Assembly: GCA_026874595.1 (NCBI GenBank)
Contig: CM049311.1
Coordinates: forward strand, 77,514,453 to 77,578,452
Direction: 5' to 3'
DNA from: Sipunculus nudus
Lineage: Eukaryota > Annelida > Sipuncula > Golfingiida > Sipunculidae
DNA length: 64,000 nucleotides
The position numbers were made by a program, and so were the translations under genes. Numbering within the stretch: the stretch's first letter is position 1; the number at the start of each line of letters is the position of its first letter. The notes under the pieces are model-generated. The model did not search any database. It saw nothing but the letters and a program-made list of their open reading frames with translations, and was not told the DNA's origin. Shown here one piece after another: positions 24,744-36,551 of the stretch.

Positions 24744-27700
24744 TATGTGTGTATGTATGTTTTGGGGTGGCAGCAATAGTGTTACGTTCTGAAACTAACT
24801 AATTATAGCATATGTTAAAACATTTTACTGAATTTCTAATATAATAATATGAAGCATACAGGCCGTGTTAGAACGTGTGTAAGCAAAATGACAATGAAGC
24901 AACTGATAGAAATATTATATCACTGTTCAATACACCTCCATATTTGATCCTTCAGAAAATGTGAAGCCGATATCTGAAGAACTGGTCAGAATCACGAAAG
25001 ATGCTGAAGATTTCCAGGCTGAAGATGTAACGTACGCCAGTCAGTCATTGGAGAACGTCATCCTGTCAAACCAGACGTTTGACGGTGACACCAGTCAGAG
25101 AGTAGTCGACTCCCTTGGAAATATGATTAATGCCAGGGTCAAAGTACTGACGGAGTCTCAACACAGCAACCAGACAGCCAGCAGGTACTGTAAACTCATC
25201 GTCGGCACTATCCATACAGACACGTTTCCTGATCAAAGCCGACGTAAAACTCGTTTGCGCCATATATAGGCACAGCCAAATAGGCCTACTTACACACCTT
25301 AAGCTCACCAGCTCATTCAAAAATGAATGCCAAATTCGATTGTGAGAAATGGTGAAATATGGGAAAATCGCAAAACTTAAAACTGCCATTTTTATTCTAA
25401 ATTGCAAAATAAATATATGGCAGTGTTTTGTCAAAATTATAGGCCAAGCAGTTTACTATTGATTGTTTTCTCTCCGAATCTATTCCGCCCTTTTTTAATA
25501 CTAAGTTACGGAAACCTGTTTCTGTACTCTACTGTATGTTTTGAAGTATAAAAACTAGCGGTTTTAAAAACTGCATCAAGGTCACTGCTTAAGATCATAA
25601 TTTTTCACTCTGCTTTTGCCTAATGGCTTAATGGTAGCACCGCCGCTGTGGCTTGCACCTGTTTATTCTAAATATAAACCGGAGAATTTAACTGGTATGT
25701 TATACTAAAGACGCGTTGGTTATGTTTCGCTGATAAAAAGTAACTTTCTAAAGGACTCGGATAAAATAGATAACAAACATACATGTCATCTCAATGTTCA
25801 GCATTATAATTTAGCATATGCATTTTGTCTAAACGGAAGAAAAAATATTTTTGTGGAAAAAAATATTTTTTTATACTCAACTAGCGACGTACCCTTTTTG
25901 CGAAGACTTACCCTGACTCTTCGGGTCTGGTTCTTTTAAAATATATATAAAATGTATCACTATATCAAATTTTTGGACAAAGAAGTTTGTATACTTAATA
26001 TTTAACTGACTGCTTGACAAAACCCGCGAGGTGTCCCCATAAAACCCGTGATGTTGTTTTATTTGACCCAAAACATTAAAATGGCAGTGAGGTATTCCCC
26101 TTATATATAAGCCATTCATATGCGGGAAACACATACCTGATGTTTGAATCAACGACGGGTGAATAGAAATCAAGTGTAGTTCATATGCTGATAGAGAGAA
26201 GGTAGTTCAGCACCAAATATTATGCCCATGCATATTTCTGCATTTGTCATCACCCTTCCTCGTATCTACTGAAAAGAACCTCTTCTTCTCTGGTTATTCA
26301 GTTAATCATAAATAAAAATTTGTTACATTTCAAGGAATCGCCTTCTGTTTCGATCCCACATGCACACGTCTGCAGCTTATTTCGTGAAGTTCTTACCACA
26401 AAACACCCATGTTTATGTTATTTGCCTTGAAAAATTTCTTATCAAATGTACTTGAAAGGACCACATTACCCTCTTCAATACGTTTTTACCTACGCCGCTG
26501 GTGTATGTAGAAACCTCGGTGCAGGTTCAGATTCTGACATCAACATACCCTAATCAGCAGATTCGTACTCTTATGAGTCCGATTCCGTGCATCTGTCAGG
26601 TAACTACATCAATTTTGCAGATTCATTATCATATCTATCCCACACCTGAAAGAACCTTTATCGGAATTGACTCTAAAGACAAATAAAAATGTTTGTAGTA
26701 ATAAATGTAAATTGTCTTTATACAGAATGATCAGGAATACAGAGTTATTGGCCCAACGACTCATGTTGAGAGACAGCGAAACAGAAAAGGTCGTTGTCCA
26801 CAAAAATTTGGCTGTCGCCGTCAAACAGCCTGACCTCTCATCTAATCGTGACGTCAGTTTCCAACTGAAGAGAAATAAGGATTACAGCGGAATAAGAAAA
26901 GATATGGTAATGAGGGTAGTTTTTTTATAATCTATAAATCATTAAAAAAAATCCCCATTTTCAATTTGCTTATCATTCAAAAAGATTGATTGTATATATG
27001 TAAAAAATGTTGTGGTTGTTAATTAACTATCACAAATTGATAAACAAATAACTAATGAGGTACCTACAAGTATGTATACGAACTCTAAAGCTGTATAAAT
27101 AAATATATTTATATCATGTAATATAATATATAACTTATATGATAAGTTACACATGTGTAATATAAATAAATATAATTTTTTTTAGTATAACATACATATT
27201 GATGTTGCATATATATATATTAATATATAATATAATATTCGAATGGTCATGAAATTTATCATATAGAAAGCTGTATGTATCAAGCCTTTATACAAATATA
27301 TGATAGATGATATACATTTGAATGTGATATGACCATTCATTCTACTTTGCAAAACAGATTGAAATGCGGCAAGATGGATCAGTACAGATGACTCCTGAAT
27401 CCATGGACGCCCTAGTAACCGTCCCCGGGTCTGTACCTGGCAGGTACCCTAGTAACCTCTACTTCATAGCGTACAACAAGTACAACTTCTTTCAGGTGAG
27501 GTACACTGCCGATGTGATGTATTCATTATTAGTTTCGTCTTAACACTGTAAGTCGTAAGCATAAAAACTTAGGTCTTTCGTGATAATTTCTCTAGGAATA
27601 ACAAAAAAAAAATAAAGCATATTACAGACTTCTGGTTAATTGCATACTGTATGGATAAAACTTTTAAAAAAAGGACGTTAAAGCAAAAAATAAAAATAAA

Positions 27701-30700
27701 AAGTATGGTTCTCAGGCACCGCCCGCGTCAATTAATCCCCCGCATAAAAAATTTCATTTTGATTTTCATCCTTCAAGAAGATAAAATAACTCAATTTTGA
27801 TAAGTTTTCCTTTATTATATAGTGCCATTGCCTGTTTAGAAAAAAAAATATGTTATTGTCATGCTTTTCCCAGATCATATGACAGTTTTATCGAAACATA
27901 CAAAAAAAATTAACAAAAGACCCGCCCGCCCGCACTGCTTTATGAAAAAAAAAACTTTTTCCGCTGATCCACATTTAAAAGAAATATTTAATTAATGCTT
28001 ATTTTGTTTACACATATATAAATATGTAATTTCTTATCGATATTTGTTTGCTTTATTATTTCACACTTTTGTTTTGTCCCAGGCTGCGCTTGGCATGACG
28101 AATGCCAGTTCTGACTCCGTCTCTACCACGGACAAGAATGCTCTTTATCAAGAATACATCAGGACCATAAACGGCAAGGTCGTAGCTGTAGGGGTAACGG
28201 GGACAGAGGTGAAAAACCTGAAGACGCCCGTAAAACTTTACTTCCGACATCATTACCAGGTAAAACTCTCTTATTCTGCTACATTGGAAACAGCCTTAAC
28301 CAAACTGGGTCTGTGTGTTTTATATACTTTCTTTTTTTACTGATGCCCAACCACGAGCTTTCAAATAAAGCTCCAGCGGACCGTGTAACCTCGAATTAGG
28401 TCAATCCAGAAACATAATATCGAAAAAATAGAAGGATCACAATTAAAAAGAGAAAAAATATTACTCTGGAAGAAACTTGTAGTTTGAACAATTGTCAATA
28501 GACCACTGACCAGCGGGCTGACCATCAAAATATACCTTGCCTCCTGGCCATCTTAGCCAATTGTCTCCCAACAATAATGACAATTTTCCCCCTGGTATAT
28601 ACCCCCAGACAAATTTTGCTGTGTTGGTTCTCTGGATCAAAAGTTAATTTTATTTATTTCACCTTGCCGAGGACCTGTTTGTATATTATCTTATGAAAAA
28701 AAAGAAACTTTACAAAATTAGAAAATAAGGAACCGGACCCAGCCTGGATCTCGCAGTGAACGTATGACTGTTTGTAACGTTAGATACTGATCACATTATA
28801 GACCTGCAACAGGTCGAGGAATACTTTTTTTCTCATTTTTTTATCATGTTTATAAATCTTCAGTGATCATTTTATAATTCATGTCTTGGCTCCTTCTGTG
28901 GGGTGCAAATAGTATACTTTCTTTCTCCAGGGGGCCCCACTATCACTTAGGGGTAGGGGACTACATTAGAATCCTCCTATAACTGAGCACACAGATGCCA
29001 CCTGTAGTGATAATTGTAAATTACTTGAACTGGCCAAGGCAGCATTGGGGTAGGCGGACACAGGGTGAACAGTGTAACAGTATAGGGGTTGCTTTAACTG
29101 GGTGTATATTTATTTAAAATCAGAATCTAACAAAATTATAGGGACCTACGCAGGTCTAATCACATTGGTCAATGTTTAAATATTTCCTCTTTCCGTTCCA
29201 TGCTCGTAAATCATGTTTTTTTTGTTCCTGAAAGGAAAGCAGCGTTCGAGTAAAGAAAAGAAATATGAAAGAAAATGACATCGAAGTGGGACTGGAAATT
29301 CAAACAAAATATCTTTGTATCAGCAGGATATATTTATTATGGGGGGGGGGGGTTCTGGCTTGAAAGATATATCAACCCCGTAGGGTTTGGCATGAATGAT
29401 GACGTAGATATGAAATGTCGTAACAATATGGTAACAAGGTCTGTTTATATACCTTTGCCAAAGACAGTACAGCTCCCGAGGATGGCACTGCAACAGTAGC
29501 TTGTAATAAGGGCATATAAAGTCTGGCCTTTCAAATTACTTTATGTTTAAGCCTTCGCGAACTGCCTTCAACAAGGAAACTGTTGTTTTCATGAAACGAC
29601 CAATCAAAGCTAAATAAACCAGCAGGTAAATAAAGGTAGTAACTTACCATAATATGATTTTATTTTGTGCGACTCAGTAAACCAGTGAAGTGGAAAAATT
29701 CTAAATGCACGAAAAGCTTACCAAAATAGATAATGTCCATCCTTCTGTAATTTGGTACAACCTTCTGTTGTTTGCTGAATCCCCTTAAGTCTTTACGGCA
29801 TTCTAATGAATGTTCTAATGAATGCAAGCCTCCGTCATTCACCTATTAGGCCTATATTCCCAGGTTCTTACGTGCAAAAGTGACTGCACATTTATGAATA
29901 TTCTTTGATGACATTCCTCGATCCGGACCATGTAACGGTTTCATATCAAAATCTACTCGATTCTTCATTGGCCTTTTCCCGTAATGCGTTGAAAATTTCA
30001 TGAGATCCTGTTAATGGTTGCGTGAATTATGCTGTTAAGAAGCACAGAAAGACCCAGATAAGCACACCGATGGGAATAACGCATACTCTCCTGGCGAGCC
30101 AATAATTGTCTTGGTATCACGTCTGTATCCATGCATAAATCCTTAAATAATATATGTTGAAGTTCTTGTTCTCCGTGTTTACTACATCAGAAAGCTGACT
30201 CAGCGGAATGTTCCTACTGGAGTTTTGACAAAGATGGCGGAACGGGAGGCTGGAGTACGGAGGGGGTGACAACTGAGGCGTCTGAACTTGACTATACAGT
30301 GTGCACGACCAGCCATCTGACCAACTTCGCTCTGCTTATGGTAAGCTCTATTCGTTATGTCACAACGAATATCGTATCAATGACTGATTAAACTGTCAAT
30401 CTGCCGAGTGAATTCTCACTCATTTACAATTCTTCAATTATTGGTGGCCTTTCTTTCGTATTACTCTTAAGAGTCTGACGATAAGGATTAGACGAAAGGT
30501 ACATGTTACGTCACTGGACCTCGAAACAAAAGATTTCCGGTCCGAACCTCGCCAGCAAATTGGTGAAATCTTACAACAGTCGAGTTCGATACCCGGCGTG
30601 GCCATGAGAGAGAGAGAGTTGTTTTGTCCCGTTCCAGGCCGATCGTTTTCTCCGGGTTTCATCGGATTCCTCTATAGACAAACGATCACCACCACCTTAG

Positions 30701-31940
30701 CCATGGAGAGTGTCTTGATTAGTTATAAGAACTATTTATACAATCCATGAAAGATAAATAAGTTTAAAGTTTATTTTTGTTCATTAATTGTAATATCTTA
30801 GATAAAATTCTTCATCTCATGCAAAGGAAATATCAGAGCAATATACACATTGTCCATATCATGGACATATTCTTAAAAAAAAGATCTGACGACGTTAATT
30901 TAGTTCAGTCAATTGGCATAGGCTAGTTTGTTTAAAACAATGCCGACAAAGCTTGCGACTAATTACAGATGTAATTTAACTCAAACTCAATTTTTTTTCT
31001 TGACTTCCATGTATTAATACATTATAAAAATCGTATCAATAAAATTGTATGGTTAACATATACAAAATTACATAACACTATTATTACATTACCTGTTGAC
31101 CAGATATTGTACAATATTTCCTAAAATATTATATATACGTAAGCATGTAGTTAAAACACTGGTCTTAAAATTGTTTTATCATGTATTTCCATCAGACAAT
31201 ACAGTTGTTCATAAATATGAATATTATATCTTCAAATGTTATACAATGTTAAAATAATATATAGCAATACAGACAAATTCTGTTGAAGAAACAACATGCA
31301 TACATGTTAACTGAAAATAAATGAACATTATCATACATTCCCCAGGACGTGTACGACACAGGTAAATACATAGACAACAAGAACCAGAAGGCGATGTCTT
31401 TGATCTCCTACATCGGCTGCGGCATCTCCATGACCGGCCTCCTCCTCTCCCTCCTCTCCTACTTATGGTTCAAGTAGGTGAAGTTCGATGTTCAGTTTCC
31501 GATTTCAGGACTTAATAAACTTAGTTAATACACGAGGGATTATTGATATTTAGTCATGTATTAATCAGTAGTATGTTACATGCAATTCAGGTTATTTATG
31601 CGGGGTTTTAAAGAGAGCATGCAGCTCTCAATAAAATTAAGTAAAATCTGATAAATTTTCGAATATATGTATAATACAATGTACAACGGGCCGCGGTCGC
31701 CACGAGCAAGTGGTCGTGATACGGGGGCTCATCTGAAGGTCGGGACCAAAAAGGTGGTCGTTGGTCGCGATAGCGGGGTGGTCGTGTTACCGAAATTTTT
31801 TATATGATAATTAAATATTAGACATTCTGGGACCAAGAAAAGTGGTCGTGTTAGCGGGATGGTCGTGTTAACGGGGTGGTCGTCATGCGGGAGTTCACTG
31901 TATGTCAATATACAATACAACATTTACAATATTGCTTATG

Positions 31941-31978
<38 letters not shown>

Positions 31979-34673
31979 TTAAAAGTATTATTTTACCAAA
32001 AGTGTAGTACAGAGATTGTTATTATATTATGTAAATATTGTATATTATACCGGAAATGCATATACTATTACAGTGAACCTTCTATAACATGCCCATGTAC
32101 ACAGTAGGGCCTCAGTTCATCACCTCACTTACTTTGCACAAACATGCCCGTGTTTGTGATGAATGTAAATTATACTTAAGTTTTGTTTTAGGAAACTACG
32201 TAAGGCTAACACGGGGAAGATACTCATCAATTTGTGTACTGCCCTGGCCTGTGTACTTTTATTGTTCGTCATCAGCACTCAGTACTTTGTTCGGAAAAAT
32301 GTTATTGCTTGCAAGGTAATGCTATGACAGATGCCCTACACTCATTATATCATCAGGTATACAATTATATTCACCAAGGAAATTGTGTAAGATCAAAGAT
32401 ACGAAGAGCAACAGTTTTTAATTTTACCTATTTTTTTCTTAAAATACTGCCCAGATCCGAATAATTTTTGTCCTTAGACAAAGATGAGGGTTTCAGCGTG
32501 AATATTAAACATTAAACTTTAAAATAACCATCTAATAGCAATTTTTAAGAAAAACAATTTAGACACGTTTTCAGATGGAGATGATAAATTTTATTCTACT
32601 ATTATTAAAAAATAAAGACAGTTGACAATTTTCTTGTTTACAAAAATACACATGCACTTAAGGACTTCTGATGTGTTGCTAGGCGACAGCGATGTTGCTG
32701 CACTACATGCTGCTGGCTGCTTGGTGCTGGATGCTGATTGAATCTTACTGTCTTTACCTGGCACTGGTCAAGGTGTTCCGTGTACAATATTCCCACTTCA
32801 TCCTCAAATGCTCTGTCTTTGCATGGGGTAAGTGTATCTCTGAAGGGAGTAACATATATTCGCAGACCCCTAATCAGAATGAGATTTAGTAACCAAAATA
32901 AGGATATTATTTTATTACAAACCTCTTCTCTGTTGCCACAACTGCCTATACATCATGCGTGTAAGATGATGTGCACATAAACATGACGTTTTACCTTTCA
33001 GGCCTGCCGTTGATTATTGTAATAATAACCATCTCCGTAAGCCGAGAGAGTTACTCAAGCGCTAATAAAATGTGAGTATACAGACAAATATTTCACCTAG
33101 TCATACATTACATGCGATCATTTTTTCCCTATATTAGGCTTTCATTTTTAAAGATTTTGTGTTTTTCGTGTTTGCTAATTTTTAGTCGCTCTGGTACTAG
33201 TGCATTGCATTTCCCGGTAAACCTTTTCACATCTGTTGTCTCCGCATGACACCATCATGTCCAAAATGTTTATGATCCTGATTAGCTTTCGTGTTTAAAT
33301 CAACGCCATGATACGCGGGGCTTCATTGAGCTATAGAACATTAAAGTAATACGTACTAAGAATTTATTCAATATAGAGAAACGATAATCATAGTTTATGC
33401 AATTTTTAACGTTAAGATTATCTTTTCCCGTTAATTCTTTAACTACTTAGCTTTTACGGAAACTACGTTCCCTGAGATGGCTATAAAAATATTTGTTGCC
33501 ATTTCAGTTGCTGGCTGGGACGAACAGCATTTTACGGGGCCTTCTTGGCGCCAGTGAGCCTCGTTTTGGTACTGAATGCTGTTGCCTTCGTCATTGTTAT
33601 CCGTCAGCTCCGCTCTGCGGCGTCGACAAAAATAGAAAAATCTCAGAGGACCAACTTGGCAGCTCAGATAAGAGGAGCTGTTGGCATCACTGTACTGCTC
33701 GGGCTAACATGGGTCTTTGCATTCTTCGCTATTGGTAAGAAAGGCTGTGGTATTATACTAATTTAAATAGATGTCTGTGGATGATATACGGGATAAATTA
33801 ACCTACAACTGATTAATGAACAATTATTTGCATTGTTCTAAATAAATAAAAGCAAAAAAAAAAAAAAAAAAACAGTGTCTCTTTATACATTTACCTTTTA
33901 AAGGAAACTCTGTTAGCCCATCTGAAATTATGATGGATTACATTTAACTGAAAAATCTTTTAAATGAGTTGAAAAGCAGATCACTTATAAATTCGTAATA
34001 GTATCTTACTATCTTAACCTTCATTGTTCAAGAACATTCTTGTAATATTCTCAAAGTCCCTTGGCTTTTTTCTCAAATGTATCGAAAATCTTTACTTAAA
34101 TACAATTATATCTATCAAAATTATGATTAAAACAGGGCATTCTATCAGGGAATTTTCCGTTATTGCGATAATTTGATATTTTACCAACAGGTGGCGCTTC
34201 CATCGTATTCCACTACTTGTTCGTCTTGTCCAACTCTCTGCAGGGGGTCTTTATTTTTACTTTTTACTGTCTGCTGAAACCTGACGTACAGCGGGCATGG
34301 CGTCGCTGTTTGCCTTGTTGTCCTAGTACAGCAGAAGACAGCCGAACCAGCACTGCTACCAGAGGTATGTCTTAAATCGAAAACACATTAGAACACTCCA
34401 TCCTCTAAATAAATTTCTTTATTATTATATCTCTGTTTCTGCATATATCTCCTGCTGTAAAGCATTGTTTCTATTGATGATATATATATATATAGATGGA
34501 AGAGTTACCCTCCGTTGTAAAGTGCTCTATAGCCTACAGACTAGGCCAGAGCGATGAAACACTGAAGAAAAACATTCATGGGATGCGACCCGATCATCAG
34601 GTGAATGTTGTTAGATTGTTGCATCCCGTGAAACAGTCTGTAGTGAATTTAAAGTGTTGTTTTTCTTCAGTGT

Positions 34674-34761
<88 letters not shown>

Positions 34762-36501
34762 AACTCACAGGAGAAGTTAAATGCACAGTTATATGCTCTA
34801 AAACTAGTATGAATAGAAGGGGACAGAATTGAATCGAACTGCATTGAACAATAACGAACTTATCTGCCAACGTCTTGTTTCTTTATATTGTATTCTTTAT
34901 CTGACTTATGGAATATAGATAAATGACCAATAATGTTCAAGATTTAACAAATCGAAATTTCAGGAAAGAGTGGTAACTTCAACACAACTTTGGATCACAG
35001 CAAGAGGGCTGGTAAACGGAGATCCAATAAAAACGGTCAGTATCATTACTATATAGTCCAAGCTTACCTCATAAGTGGGATACTGTAAAATTTAATTACT
35101 CAAGACAAAGATTAAAAGTACCGTGTATTGTTTATGATTTAATATTTAATTGCCTCTGCAGCGATATTTGGTGTTGATTAAAAGAAAAATTTTAATTCTG
35201 AGCGAAATTTTAAACGGTCATGTTTTAAACATGACTACGCTCTTTACACAGCGCTTGACCTATAGGGCTACTTCAATATCGTAAGGCACTGTTTGTTATG
35301 ACCTCGTATCCTGAATTGCAACACCAGAGGGGAGCACTGTATTTTTGTCCAATCAGATGAGACCTTGTGCTGGAAGACAAAGCTAAGCGAGGAATACACG
35401 GAGCCAATCATATTCATTTCTTTTTGAGTGACAGCTCATCCCCCAGCGTAACCGTCTGAACAGGCCACAGGCTCAGAGAGAACTGCGCCTGACGTGGTTT
35501 GCTTAGGGCCTTTTGCACAAAGGATGCTCGGCCGGTGAGCTGTAATTCAAACGAAACGTAACAACAAAGGCTGCGTGCACACCTCGTTGGCTGGTTTCAG
35601 TTCTGCAGACAACAGATACATGGCTACGCTAACACAGTCATAATGTCATAATCGAATCAGTCGATGATGCGAGAATGCAGAGGGAGCAATTTAAATTCGA
35701 CCGGAAACTCATAAAGCGGCGCTTGAAGCGCGGCAATGGGCGGAGCCAGGATGCCTGTCGAGTGTTTGTTTATTGGCATCTGATTGGCTGCTTGTCACAT
35801 CGTACGCACGTTTATTTCAGTGGACAACAAACCGCCATCTGGTGTTTAAATATATCATAAACGGTCAAAGCTGGCAGCGTGAAAATCAGTTGCTTCTTTA
35901 GAAGCGCTGCCTCGGGAGCGTAAACATGACCAACAGGTCTATATTATGCTTTTTATTTATTTTTGTTCACCACAGCTATGTGGTTCCAAAACCAGTTTAT
36001 ATTGTACCGTTGCTATTCGGTAACAGTTTCTTACAAAGTTTTCAATGAGAATTATCTGTTTTAAAATTGATGAAGAAGTCGGACGTCCTGTTGGTGCTAT
36101 GAGTTCATATTTTTAAAGATAGGTCCATGGCTTGTTGGCGCGATTTAATGAAGGTGATCGTAGCCGTATAATATGAACAATATGTTATTATAAACCCTTC
36201 TGGTTTACGTGTTCTTTTTGCATGGTATAGGAAAAATTCAGAAGTTATTCCAAGATGTCGATACTTCAGCATTTAGCATGTGAGGTTCAGACTATGTTCG
36301 AAACGGGTCATTCCTTTTCGTAGCCCTTGGCTTCAACCAATGAGCTATGTTCTACCTCAAGAAGATAATTCGATTTTATGTACTGGGTGTATATTATGTG
36401 ATTATATTTAAATAAATATCAGCTGCATTTAATAGTAAAGAATACAAGCCAGCAGGTTCTTGTTATAGCATCATCATGGTTATATATTAATTCTTAGTGC
36501 A

Positions 36502-36551
<50 letters not shown>

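Noticed and set aside
25620-25675. tRNA-like sequence TGGCTTAATGGTAGCA
   Set aside because: It looks like an A box, but no B box or cloverleaf follows.
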